From Mesobacillus jeotgali (GTDB lineage: Bacteria; Bacillota; Bacilli; Bacillales; Cytobacillaceae), in the NCBI RefSeq assembly GCF_900166585.1, contig NZ_FVZC01000009.1, positions 1,561,444 through 1,625,443 on the forward strand: a stretch of DNA of 64,000 nucleotides. Direction: 5' to 3'. Each line of letters opens with the position of its first letter. Positions within the stretch are counted from its first letter, which is position 1. Below, in pieces: positions 46,109 to 53,798 of this stretch. A model generated the notes under the pieces. The model was not told where the DNA came from. It did not search any database and saw only the letters and a program-made list of their open reading frames with translations. The position numbers and the translations under genes are program-made.

Positions 46109-46263
46109 TGACTTTCTTCTTACACTCTTATTATACCACCGATACTAAATGTAAACCCTTACATTTGTGTCTATATAATGACTTTTCCATTATCGTTTTA
46201 GGATAATTTGCCGGTATAACCTATTTTCGTTTACAAAAACTATAAGAACCAGGGGGTGAGATT

Positions 46264-46428
46264 ATGATTTCAAATAAAGATGAAAGCAGCAAAAAAACGC
46301 TTAAATCTTCCTATACACCAAATCAAAGGTTTGTGCCTGGTGGATCTGTAGATGAACACCGGAATGTTGAAGCGGGGAATATTATTCTTACCGGTGATGA
46401 AATAAAACAACAAAACGAAAACCTTTAA
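46264..46428 (+). CDS. Small hydrophilic protein
   Basis: 54 residues (ISNKDESSKKTLKSSYTPNQR..., GGSVDEHRNVEAGNIIL), ATG 46264 after AGGGGGTGAGATT. Ser/Lys rich N-terminus, unstructured. Followed 40 nt later by the SplA-like gene, so possibly one transcript. Size and composition resemble small sporulation proteins; no family assigned. Confidence 0.6.
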   Translation: MISNKDESSKKTLKSSYTPNQRFVPGGSVDEHRNVEAGNIILTGDEIKQQNENL

Positions 46429-46468
46429 TATTTTTCAATAACTGAATGAAAGAAAGGAGATTTTTAGC

Positions 46469-46720
46469 TTGGATTTGATTGATCCAAAAAATTTAAAAAC
46501 AGGCGATGAAGTATATGTTATTTATCGGAACCCTCATGTACCTTCTGTTGCGAATATCAAGGCTGGGGAAATTGTTCAGCATCCCAAAGATCCCAAAGCA
46601 CTGGCTCTTTTCTTGAACGAAACATTTCATGTTATAGAGGATGATGATGCTCTCTTCGCTACACAGGCTGCAGCGGAAAAAGCCAGTTCTCAGGCACTGA
46701 ATCCCTATGATGCCTGGTAA
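46469..46720 (+). CDS. SplA-domain small regulator
   Basis: 83 residues, TTG start at 46469 with AAAGGAGA 8 nt upstream. VYVIYRNPHVPSVANIKAGEIVQHP is close to the SplA family, which regulates the spore photoproduct lyase operon splAB. No splB is present here. The C-terminal Asp-rich stretch (EDDDALFAT) is also family-like. Its target is unknown in this setting. Confidence 0.78.
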   Translation: MDLIDPKNLKTGDEVYVIYRNPHVPSVANIKAGEIVQHPKDPKALALFLNETFHVIEDDDALFATQAAAEKASSQALNPYDAW

Positions 46721-46795
46721 GCCTTTTAGGGTTTAACAGCATTTTGAAGGGGTAAATTATAATTGCAAGCCAATTTCCATTAGGAGGGATTGAAC

Positions 46796-46915
46796 ATGAA
46801 AGTTCTTTCAGCATCTTCTAAGCTTGTCATTGGCTCTGCACTTGAAGGAGGATTTGTCTATCTAAAGAAAGGCACCCTTACCCCCAACAAAGTGATTCGA
46901 CGCGGAAAACTTTAA
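46796..46915 (+). CDS. Very short basic protein
   Basis: 39 residues (KVLSASSKLVIGSALEGGFVYLKK...), ATG 46796 with TTAGGAGGGATTG upstream. Basic C-terminus, hydrophobic centre. The strong RBS and the terminator 25 nt downstream support it as a gene. Not recognised. Confidence 0.6.
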   Translation: MKVLSASSKLVIGSALEGGFVYLKKGTLTPNKVIRRGKL

Positions 46916-46935
46916 ATGTACAAATCCTCTTTCAA

Positions 46936-46968
46936 TAAAAGCACATCCGCTTTGGATGTGCTTTTATC
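46936..46968 (+). terminator. Terminator after small-gene cluster
   Basis: AAAAGCACATCC pairs with GGATGTGCTTTT around GCTTT. Confidence 0.88.
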
Positions 46969-47001
46969 TATGCAGCCATATAACAGTTTAAGAGCAGTCT
47001 C

Positions 47002-47160
47002 TTAAAGATCAGTCCTTTTTACAGGTTCCTCTTCGTTATTCGTTTGGTTTCCAGTACTGGACGTATAGCCTACCCTGTACACAAAGTCTTTCTTTTTCTT
47101 AAGTGCATCTGGCATTTTATATTGTTCACCATTCGATTGGAACTCACCTTTTTCAGACAC
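47002..47160 (-). CDS. Small hydrophilic protein
   Basis: 52 residues from GTG 47160 (GGAGGG 7 nt upstream): SEKGEFQSNGEQYKMPDALKKKKD, then YRVGYTSSTGNQTNNEEEPVKR. Unstructured and charged, typical of small spore or stress proteins; no family assigned. It follows the YozQ-like gene by 18 nt. Confidence 0.6.
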   Translation of the reverse strand: MSEKGEFQSNGEQYKMPDALKKKKDFVYRVGYTSSTGNQTNNEEEPVKRTDL

Positions 47161-47178
47161 TAGAATACCCTCCTTCCC

Positions 47179-47382
47179 TTACTGGTAGCCCCTTCTGTTC
47201 AACTCTTCGTCTCCACCGGAAGAGCGTTCTATTAAACCGCCTACTTCGCCCTCCACATAGCTATCACTGGCTTGTTCGTGGGTCATTGCAAGTCCGTTTG
47301 AAAGTTCATCTTTCTTTTGATAGTCCGATGTATCATACATTCTCCCGGCTATTCCTGCATCCTTATTTTTATCTTTTGCCAC
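47179..47382 (-). CDS. YozQ-like (DUF4025) small protein
   Basis: 67 residues from GTG 47382 with AAAGGAGGGA upstream. AGIAGRMYDTSDYQKKDELS and LAMTHEQASDSYVEGEV resemble the DUF4025/YozQ family of Bacillus. Acidic and unstructured, with a Gly-rich C-terminus; likely co-transcribed with the 52-residue gene downstream. Function unknown. Confidence 0.65.
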   Translation of the reverse strand: MAKDKNKDAGIAGRMYDTSDYQKKDELSNGLAMTHEQASDSYVEGEVGGLIERSSGGDEELNRRGYQ

Positions 47383-47518
47383 AAAAATCCCTCCTTTCGT
47401 TTACTCCGGTTATTTTTTGCTTAAATATATAAACCATACTTCTCAATTCTTAAAGATGTAAAGCTGGTAAGGGATACGAAAGATTTGTCTTTTTTCTTTA
47501 GCCCTGATATATGAACAA

Positions 47519-47545
47519 AAACCCCCTCCAAATAGGAAGGGGAGT
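47519..47545 (-). terminator. Terminator of MFS transporter gene
   Basis: CCCCCTCC pairs with GGAAGGGG with one mismatch around AAATA. Confidence 0.65.
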
Positions 47546-47548
47546 TCA

Positions 47549-48724
47549 TTACTGAATGCTTGTCTCAGCAGACGTTCTTTTATCATCTTGCAGAAGCCAG
47601 ACTGTCAGCAAGACGCCTACTAAAGTCAAAGCAGCAAAGAACAGATAGACAACATATATGCTAAATTCTTCAAAAATCACTCCGCCAATGAATGTGAAGA
47701 ACCAGTTACCGAGACCATTCCCAACAGCGGAGTAAATAGTAACAGCAGTGGCCGTGATATGAGAAGGGGTAATATCGCGAATATACTGTAAACCTGCCGG
47801 AATAAATAAACCAAGCGAGAATCCCTGTATTACAGCGGATGCATAGATAAGAGCCAATGCCGGCTCCGTAAAATAAAAAACCCATCTGATTAACGAGACT
47901 AGTGAAGCAATTAAAGCAACTTGGAGAAGACCCAATCTGTGAATCCAGCTTCCGGCAGCCTTCATGAACGGAATTTCTGATAACACTGCAATAAGAAATG
48001 CGATGCCAATACCTGTATAGGTCCCTCCTCTATCTTCTACAAACAAACTGAAATAAAAATTATTGGCAAGATTAGGACCAAAAATCATAAATGTCACACC
48101 AAGGAAAACCAGGAACTTCTTCATCTTAATTAAATCTTTCATCCCAGATAAAAGGCTATTTGGCCTGTCATAAGATTCTTTAGGCATTTTTTTTGAAAAC
48201 AAGGCAGCAATCACTAAAGTCAGGAAAAATGCGTAAAAAATCACCTGGGGATTCCATTCAGATAATCTACCCATAACAAACACAGCCAGCCCGAAGCCAA
48301 GTGAACCGAACAACCTGACGTTTCCATAATTAACACCAGCATTGCTTGTATATTTTAAAGAAATACTATCAGATAAAGGAATGATGGCACTTTGAAAAAT
48401 GGCCAGAAAGGTTGCGACAATTAAAAACAAAAGAAATTCTTCGAATAACAGATAACCCAAAGCAGCAAATCCGGTGATCGATGTCGTTATCGTCAACAGC
48501 CGATTATGAATATTTTTCATGTCGGCAAGCATTCCCCAGAAAGGCTGGAAAAAGATCATGACTACGGGGCCAATTGATAAAATGAGACCAATCTGATAGC
48601 CATTCAATTTCTCCACTTCACTTAAATAAACACTTAATAATGGAAAAAGACTTCCAATCCCAAAAAAGACAAATAGATAAAATCCCTGAAGCGTAAGGAT
48701 ATCCCGCTTAACTTTCTTCTCCAT
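47549..48724 (-). CDS. Major facilitator superfamily transporter
   Basis: 391 residues with twelve hydrophobic segments; the N-terminal LTLQGFYLFVFFGIGSLFPLLS and the middle GSLGFGLAVFVMGRLSEW fit MFS_1-like/PPP-type permeases. GGAGGATTCAG before the ATG. Substrate unknown; no regulator adjacent. Confidence 0.88.
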   Translation of the reverse strand: MEKKVKRDILTLQGFYLFVFFGIGSLFPLLSVYLSEVEKLNGYQIGLILSIGPVVMIFFQPFWGMLADMKNIHNRLLTITTSITGFAALGYLLFEEFLLFLIVATFLAIFQSAIIPLSDSISLKYTSNAGVNYGNVRLFGSLGFGLAVFVMGRLSEWNPQVIFYAFFLTLVIAALFSKKMPKESYDRPNSLLSGMKDLIKMKKFLVFLGVTFMIFGPNLANNFYFSLFVEDRGGTYTGIGIAFLIAVLSEIPFMKAAGSWIHRLGLLQVALIASLVSLIRWVFYFTEPALALIYASAVIQGFSLGLFIPAGLQYIRDITPSHITATAVTIYSAVGNGLGNWFFTFIGGVIFEEFSIYVVYLFFAALTLVGVLLTVWLLQDDKRTSAETSIQ

Positions 48725-48870
48725 CTGAATCCTCCATGCTGACGATTTATAGAGTTATATTTTACCACTATTTTAATATAAGAATAGATAATTTCCTTTT
48801 ATACAAAATAAAAGCATAAAATAAAGCGTTTTCATTTTGAAGATGTCATGTTAAAATATTGTTGTTTTTG

Positions 48871-48890
48871 GTGATCAGACGTCTGCTCAC
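48871..48890. promoter_or_regulatory. 20-bp palindrome upstream of XapX gene
   Basis: GTGATCAGACGTCTGCTCAC is an 18 of 20 palindrome centred on AGACGTCT, about 43 nt before the start of the XapX-like gene. Confidence 0.35.
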
Positions 48891-48932
48891 TCGTTTAGTT
48901 TATCCATCTGGCCATTTGAGGCGGTGAAAATT

Positions 48933-49103
48933 ATGAGAGAAATAATCTTGAGTTTAGTTGCTGGTTTAATTGTTGGAATCTTATTTAAATTCCTCAAGCT
49001 TCCGCTTCCTGCCCCGCCAGTACTGGCAGGAGTACTTGGAATTGTCGGCGTTTATTTAGGCGGAGTACTTGGAGAATGGATCCTTAATTCCTTTAAAGGA
49101 TAA
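48933..49103 (+). CDS. XapX domain protein
   Basis: 56 residues: REIILSLVAGLIVGILFKFL, the PLPAPPVLAGVLGIVGVYLGG centre and WILNSFKG end, the two-helix XapX pattern. ATG 48933 with GAGGCGGTGAA upstream. Predicted membrane protein with two helices. Followed by a bidirectional terminator. XapX is a small membrane family of unknown function. Confidence 0.85.
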   Translation: MREIILSLVAGLIVGILFKFLKLPLPAPPVLAGVLGIVGVYLGGVLGEWILNSFKG

Positions 49104-49118
49104 GGAAATCAGGTACAT

Positions 49119-49163
49119 AAATAGCAAAAATCCACGGAGCAGCCGCGGATTTTTGCTATTTTT
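49119..49163 (+). terminator. Bidirectional terminator between XapX and formate transporter genes
   Basis: AATAGCAAAAATCC..GGATTTTTGCTATT with a Gly-rich loop, T-rich at both ends. Confidence 0.88.
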
Positions 49164-50001
49164 ATGAGTATTGCTTAAGTGTCCTTTGCCCATACATTGA
49201 ACTGGTTTCCAATTGTTTTTGGTTTTTCACTTTCTTTTTGGCATCCAAATAAACATAAAGAGTTCCAACAAAAAATGCCCCTCCGATTATATTCCCAATT
49301 GTAACCGCCACAAGATTGTAAATGCCTCCTGAAATACTAATGGTTTCAGGGTGTTCAACAAGCAGTGCAATTGAAAAGAGAACCATGTTAGCAACACTAT
49401 GCTCAAAGCCAGAAACAACGAAAGCAAACACAAGCAACATCGTTACACCAATCTTCGCCCCATCCCTTTTGATATTGAAGGGGACCCAAACCGCCAGACA
49501 TACGAGCCAATTACAAAGTATTCCCCGAATAAATAATTGATAGGCTGGGGTATTCATTTTCATGCTTACTGTTTCCATCATATACTGAGTTTTTTCAGGA
49601 GCTCCAAAAATTCCCGATAACATGATGAACACACCAAATAAAATAGCACCTGCCATGTTCCCTGTATAACAAGCAATCCAATTTTCCAATGTATCCTTCC
49701 ATGACGTAGCTTTTTTGAGTGAACCTATCGTCATCAACATGGTATTGCTAGTAAAAAGCTCGCCGCCGCCGTATAAAATGAGGACAAGAGCCAAACCAAA
49801 AAATATAGAACTTACGATTGGTGTAGCTGGTGAATGCACATCAAAAAAATACTCCCCGAGCCTATATGAAACCATGAGGCCGAAACCTACATATACCCCC
49901 GCAAGTGCTGCTCTCAACAAATACTTCAATTTTGATTCCCTTAAATAATCTTTCTTTTTCAAAGCATAGCTTATGGCAATCTCAATAGGCTGTGTGCTCA
50001 A
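49162..50001 (-). CDS. Formate/nitrite transporter family protein (FocA-like)
   Basis: 279 residues from TTG 50001 with GTGGGG about 9 nt upstream; the frame stays open to 50091 but that part is Lys/Ile rich and unsupported. Six hydrophobic helices and FNT-type motifs: LGEYFF, GGELFTSNTMLM, ACYTGNMAGAI and SGFEHSVANM with the central His of the pore. It transports formate or nitrite, matching the two formate dehydrogenases in the window. An Fnr-type palindrome lies 21-36 nt upstream of the start. Confidence 0.9.
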   Translation of the reverse strand: MSTQPIEIAISYALKKKDYLRESKLKYLLRAALAGVYVGFGLMVSYRLGEYFFDVHSPATPIVSSIFFGLALVLILYGGGELFTSNTMLMTIGSLKKATSWKDTLENWIACYTGNMAGAILFGVFIMLSGIFGAPEKTQYMMETVSMKMNTPAYQLFIRGILCNWLVCLAVWVPFNIKRDGAKIGVTMLLVFAFVVSGFEHSVANMVLFSIALLVEHPETISISGGIYNLVAVTIGNIIGGAFFVGTLYVYLDAKKKVKNQKQLETSSMYGQRTLKQYS

Positions 50002-50021
50002 GTTTAAGACCCCACTTCGTA

Positions 50022-50037
50022 TGTGAAATAAATCACA
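50022..50037. promoter_or_regulatory. Fnr/CRP-type palindrome upstream of FocA-like gene
   Basis: TGTGA-AATAAA-TCACA is a perfect match to the B. subtilis Fnr consensus (TGTGA-N6-TCACA). It is 21-36 nt upstream of the TTG start. A possible -10 TATAAG lies near 50051, which would place the site at about +7 to +22, more suited to repression than to -41.5 activation. Confidence 0.6.
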
Positions 50038-50235
50038 TTTTTTTATTGTTGGTTTAATCTTATACTTGATCAAACAGTTTGTTAATACCAAATCTGATGA
50101 ACTGTTTATGACTAATTTTGAAGCGTTTCCAATATAGATATTAAGCGGTTTGTAATCATTTCATTGTCAATTTTATAAAAACTAATAGGGGGTTTCCCCT
50201 AGGTAACACGTCTAAAAAGCAAAATACTCCTCTGG

Positions 50236-50410
50236 GGGACTTCGGACAAAACTCATTGAAGAGATCCGCCACTTTTGCTAAACCTAGGCTGACTTTGGAT
50301 AAACCCCCATTGGAGACGCCGTCTTTTTGTCTGAACCAGAGCTGACTTCGGGCAAACCTAAGAATGGATACCGTCAATTTGTCTGAACACAGCGTGTCTT
50401 TGGCTGAATC
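50236..50410. repeat. 53-bp degenerate tandem repeats
   Basis: Units starting (C/G)TGACTT(T/C)GG at 50236, 50289 and 50342 are exactly 53 nt apart, and a fourth related start GTGTCTTTGG is at 50394. Each carries GTC..TTTGTCTGAAC-type text in its second half. Non-coding. Confidence 0.6.
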
Positions 50411-50547
50411 ATAACCATATTACGTACCCGGAATTTAGCCCGAATTAAGATGTCGTCCCAGATTGATTTATTCCTTTTCTGATCAAATCTAATTCCTGGG
50501 CCTTTATCATAAAACTCTTTCCTAATCTTGAACGTCTTTAGAATCTA

Positions 50548-52467
50548 TCATTCCTCGCGAACAATACTTTCTTCGATATGCTTTTTATCCATTTGATTCA
50601 ATAGCTTCCGGTGCTCCTTCGTTTCAAATATAATATTGAAATCATAGTCTTCTGGGTAAAGTTCTGCCGCGGGAATATTTAGTTTTAGACGTTTATAATT
50701 CATTTCTATTTTGCCGTCCCTCAGCTGGACAATATAATTTCCACTATTGTCAGGTCCTTTGTAAACTACTCCAAGCTCTCCTGAACTTGTAACGTATACG
50801 CTATCTCCCATTTCGAAGTGGGTAACTGTTTTTTTGACAGCTGCCGGTTTTTTTCTTTTATGCTTATTTACAAGAATTTGCTTATCAAGTTTATTTAATT
50901 CTTTGGCATCCTCGAATAATTCAGTATAATTCTTCTCTGATTTGTATGTGATCATATGAGCGCGTTCTATTAATTTTGGATGGACTCCTAACTTAAGTGC
51001 AATGGCAAACGCCTGGCTTTCGCCGCCTCTTCCAATGCGCAGCCGATAGGTCGGCTTCAATGTCTCCAAATCGAATTCCATTGAGCCATTCATAAAATCT
51101 TCATGTGCATCTGCAAATTCCTTGATTTCGCTATAGTGTGTTGTGGCAAATATAGTTGCACCCTTATTGTTCAGGGTTTCCAGTATAGATGTTGCCAGCC
51201 CCATCCCTTCTCCCGGATCGGTACCTGAGCCCAACTCATCGAGCAGGATAAGAGACCTGTCATTTGCTTGTTCTAAAATATCAATGATGTTCACAATCCT
51301 CGAACTAAAGGTACTTAAATTTTGTTCAATGCTTTGCCCATCACCAATGTCCACAAGGACTTTATGGAAAATTCCTGATACACTTCCCTCACTAACTGGG
51401 AGGAGCAATCCGCTCTGTGACATTAAAACGAGTAATCCTGCCGTCTTAATAGATACAGTTTTTCCGCCAGTATTTGGACCAGTAATTACAAGTGCGTGGT
51501 AATCGGTCCCGATTTCTATAGTTAATGGAACTGCATTCGCGCCAAGAAGAGGAAGACGAGCCTCTTTGTAATCGATCATTTGCTCTTCCACAATCTTGAC
51601 TTTCTTTGCATCTATTGATCGGCAATACTTTGCTTTGGAGAATAAAAAATCGTAATGAACCATCGTTTCTATTGCTAGTCGTATTTCTTTTTCTTTAGCT
51701 TCTGCGAGGCCAGTAAGGACAAATATGACTTTCTCCACTTCTGCCTGTTCCTCAAACAGGAGCCACTCCATCTGGTCCTGGAACGAGCCGATCTCTTCAG
51801 GTTCAATAAATAGAGTAGAACCTGATGCGGATGTATCGAGCAAAGATCCCTTAATCTTTCCTCGATATTCCTTTTTGACAGGTATTACATACCTTCCATT
51901 CCTCTGACTGACGACTGCTTCCTGCAAAAACGGCTTCATCTTGGCAGATTTCAGCAATTGGTTTAGTTTTTCTTTCAAGCGCTCCTCCTGGATCCCTATT
52001 TGTTTCCGAACTTTCAAGAGTTCTTTTGAAGCGTAATCATCAATTTGGCCATTGCGGATACATCGCTGTATTTCAGAAGCCAGTTCAGGCAGCTCCTCGA
52101 TACTATAGACATATGCTGAAACTTTAGGAGCACAAAACTCTTTATCCTTCATAAACCGCTTAAGCTTGCTGCAGCTGTCAAGGAATGAATGCAGCTGTAC
52201 CAACTGGTCTACTCGCAGTGGAATGCCCTTGTTAAAACCTTTCATAACCACTTCCATACCTTCAAGACCGTGAATCGGAACACTAGAGCTGATATTTAAA
52301 ATCTGGTTTGCCTCTAAAATTTCCGCATGCCAGGAATTTATCTGTTTAACATTCGTTGATGGTGCCATTTCAAATGCTTTCTTACGTCCTGATTCTGTTA
52401 AAGCATAACCTGCCACGGTTTCCCTAATCCTGTTATAACCAAGAAGTGTAAAAGTTTGTTCGTTCAT
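50548..52467 (-). CDS. MutS2-family ATPase lacking the Smr domain
   Basis: 639 residues; canonical Bacillus MutS2 is about 785. Core domain residues: helical lever region (about 1-285), Walker A ITGPNTGGKTVSIK (about 316-329), signature region GDGQSIEQNLSTFSS, Walker B LILLDELGSGTDPGEG and FATTHYSEIK. A KOW-like segment MGDSVYVTSSGELGVVYKG follows (about 550), but where Smr would begin the protein ends after about 60 residues. MutS2 of B. subtilis acts on collided ribosomes, so a ribosome role is plausible. Start ATG 52467 with AAGGAGG; an in-frame ATG at 52533 has no RBS. The long leader upstream has an attenuator architecture. Confidence 0.9.
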   Translation of the reverse strand: MNEQTFTLLGYNRIRETVAGYALTESGRKKAFEMAPSTNVKQINSWHAEILEANQILNISSSVPIHGLEGMEVVMKGFNKGIPLRVDQLVQLHSFLDSCSKLKRFMKDKEFCAPKVSAYVYSIEELPELASEIQRCIRNGQIDDYASKELLKVRKQIGIQEERLKEKLNQLLKSAKMKPFLQEAVVSQRNGRYVIPVKKEYRGKIKGSLLDTSASGSTLFIEPEEIGSFQDQMEWLLFEEQAEVEKVIFVLTGLAEAKEKEIRLAIETMVHYDFLFSKAKYCRSIDAKKVKIVEEQMIDYKEARLPLLGANAVPLTIEIGTDYHALVITGPNTGGKTVSIKTAGLLVLMSQSGLLLPVSEGSVSGIFHKVLVDIGDGQSIEQNLSTFSSRIVNIIDILEQANDRSLILLDELGSGTDPGEGMGLATSILETLNNKGATIFATTHYSEIKEFADAHEDFMNGSMEFDLETLKPTYRLRIGRGGESQAFAIALKLGVHPKLIERAHMITYKSEKNYTELFEDAKELNKLDKQILVNKHKRKKPAAVKKTVTHFEMGDSVYVTSSGELGVVYKGPDNSGNYIVQLRDGKIEMNYKRLKLNIPAAELYPEDYDFNIIFETKEHRKLLNQMDKKHIEESIVREE

Positions 52468-52492
52468 GGTATATTCCTCCTTAAAATAAAAT

Positions 52493-52588
52493 AAGCCGCA
52501 ATGGACAAGTCCAAAGCGGCTTAAATTGCTCACAGCTAGGCTGCGAGCACATTATTACGAAAAAAAGCTGTGTATTTGCACACAGCTT
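52493..52588 (-). terminator. Intrinsic terminator and two hairpins in MutS2 leader
   Basis: AAGCTGTGTGC/CACAGCTT with a run of T (52588-52559) is a strong terminator about 92 nt before the start codon. Two hairpins follow: TGCTCGCAGC/GCTGTGAGCA (52549-52527) and AAGCCGC/GCGGCTT (52522-52493), the second ending in T-rich TTATTTTATTTT next to the RBS. Confidence 0.75.
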
Positions 52589-52624
52589 CTGCTCATAAAT
52601 ATCAAGCATGCTTCTATGTTCATT

Positions 52625-52798
52625 GTTCTTAACATCCAATCCAGGCCATAATTAAATAAACCTTCACAAAGGCTCTTTAAAAACTGGATTGACCGTATGA
52701 AATTAACGGTTAGTTAAGAACGACACCTAACATAAAACATACTCCTTATGCAAAAAAGATTTCAAAAATAGAATACGCCGTACCCTCCCTATTGTCAA
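52625..52798 (-). promoter_or_regulatory. Promoter and attenuator leader of MutS2-like gene
   Basis: TTGACA (52798-52793) - 17 nt - TATTCT (52775-52770) is a good sigma-A promoter. Leader text pairs as GTTCTTAAC (52721-52713) with GTTAAGAAC (52633-52625), and inside that CAATCCAG (52691-52684... 5' side as transcribed) with CTGGATTG (52644-52637). The first segment covers the last codons of the leader ORF, so a stalled ribosome would open it. Confidence 0.7.
52710..52733 (-). CDS. Leader peptide MLGVVLN
   Basis: Seven codons ATG TTA GGT GTC GTT CTT AAC TAA, with AAGGAG 8 nt before the ATG. Its last codons lie inside a helix-forming segment of the mRNA leader of the MutS2-like gene. This is the layout of inducible antibiotic-resistance leaders. 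Translation has not been shown. Confidence 0.6.
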   Translation of the reverse strand: MLGVVLN

Positions 52799-52854
52799 CC
52801 AAATTCAACCATTTTTTTGAAATAGGCTGTATTTGAATGTTCACATTTTCTCTA

Positions 52855-52883
52855 TTGACCTGTTGTTTACATTTCATTTTAAT
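52855..52883 (+). promoter_or_regulatory. fnr promoter
   Basis: TTGACC - 17 nt - TTTAAT, about 35 nt upstream of the GTG start of fnr. Confidence 0.6.
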
Positions 52884-52918
52884 TAGGTGTAACAACGGAC
52901 GGAAAAGGTGGAGATTGC

Positions 52919-53620
52919 GTGGCCAGCCATGGGAACATGAATAATTTAACATATGAGTTGAGCGAACTAATCAAGGCATCCGAAAAAATCATTAAAATTA
53001 AAAAAGGGTCTTTTTTATTCCGGGAGGGCCATGAAGCTAAAGAGCTATATGTCATTCTTTCTGGCAAAGTACAGGTTTCCAAAATGAACGCAGAGGGCAA
53101 GGAATTGTACTTAAGGCTTTGCAAGAAAAATGATATTGTTGGTGAACTTACACTCTTTACCGTTGGGCCTCGGTATCTATTCAACGCAAAAGCGGTGGAA
53201 GATGGCGAAGCAGCTGTAATTAATATCGAAACCCTTGAAAGCATCTTATTCAACAATAGTCAGCTGGCATATCAGTTTCTACGATGGATGAACGATCATA
53301 TCCGCAGGACCATCACAAAATTCCGGGATCTTGTTCTGCATGGCAAAAAAGGAGCTTTGTATTCCACTTTAATCCGCCTGAGCAACAGCTATGGCAGTAA
53401 AAAGGAAGATGGCATCCATATTGATGTGGCAATTACCAACCAGGATCTCGCTAATTATTGTGGTACAGCAAGGGAAAGTGTAAGCAGAATGCTAGGGGAA
53501 TTGCGGGATGATGGCATTATTTCCATTGATAAGAAAAGAATAATCATTCATGACATTGTGTTCCTCAAAAAAGAAATCGCGTGTGAGAATTGTCCGGTTG
53601 AGTTTTGCAATATCGATTAA
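52919..53620 (+). CDS. fnr: Crp/Fnr family regulator with Fe-S type Cys cluster (Fnr)
   Basis: 233 residues, close to B. subtilis Fnr (238). Cyclic-nucleotide-fold domain about 20-130 and a winged HTH with ITNQDLANYCGTARESVSRML (about 171-191). The C-terminal CENCPVEFC puts three Cys at residues 222, 225 and 230, the same spacing as Cys227/230/235 of the B. subtilis protein that binds a 4Fe-4S cluster. GTG 52919 with GGTGGAGA upstream; ATG 52937 is an alternative. Likely anaerobic regulator of the FocA-like gene (Fnr box at 50022). Confidence 0.92.
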   Translation: MASHGNMNNLTYELSELIKASEKIIKIKKGSFLFREGHEAKELYVILSGKVQVSKMNAEGKELYLRLCKKNDIVGELTLFTVGPRYLFNAKAVEDGEAAVINIETLESILFNNSQLAYQFLRWMNDHIRRTITKFRDLVLHGKKGALYSTLIRLSNSYGSKKEDGIHIDVAITNQDLANYCGTARESVSRMLGELRDDGIISIDKKRIIIHDIVFLKKEIACENCPVEFCNID

Positions 53621-53757
53621 TATTGAGAGAGTGATTACAGCTATCACAGGCAGTATTGATATGCGCATCGGTTACTTTAAGGGTTTTTTTAATAACCGGA
53701 TTTAATGTATTTCAAGGGGCTATTCATCCATCAGTTTTAAGAAGATAATCGATATAT

Positions 53758-53796
53758 AGAAAAGGAAGCTTTTGACTTAAAAGCTTCCTTTTATTT
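53758..53796 (-). terminator. Terminator of lrgAB
   Basis: AAAAGGAAGCTTTT pairs with AAAAGCTTCCTTTT around GACTT. Confidence 0.85.
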
Positions 53797-53798
53797 CT

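Larger units (their letters stand above)
45133..46263. other. Long intergenic stretch with inverted repeats, possible element remnant
   Basis: 1,131 nt with no convincing gene. It has the yhfH terminator (45187-45230), a T-rich hairpin AAGCTCATTTTAAGAGCTT (45488-45506), and two inverted copies of a 25-bp sequence starting TTAACATCTTAGGAG at 45509-45533 (plus) and 46084-46108 (minus). A 99-codon frame at 45907-46206 spans the right copy and lacks an RBS; an 92-codon minus frame at 45087-45365 is also unsupported. Confidence 0.45.
50002..50547. other. Intergenic region before FocA-like gene, with degenerate tandem repeats
   Basis: 546 nt. It holds the Fnr-type site, the FocA promoter region and the 53-bp repeats (50236-50410). 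No gene. Confidence 0.5.
52468..52918. other. Divergent control region of MutS2-like and fnr genes
   Basis: 451 nt without structural genes other than the 7-codon leader ORF. It contains the fnr promoter (TTGACC-N17-TTTAAT at 52855-52883) and the MutS2 leader with promoter, leader ORF, pairing segments, terminator and two further hairpins. Confidence 0.75.

Noticed and set aside
45907..46206. 99-codon plus-strand frame in the 45.1-46.3 kb gap
   Set aside because: No RBS, covers one of the inverted repeats, composition not convincingly coding.
53620..53660. GTGAT-N7-ATCAC palindrome after fnr
   Set aside because: Spacing is N7 and it lies downstream of fnr; not a good Fnr box and not in a promoter position.
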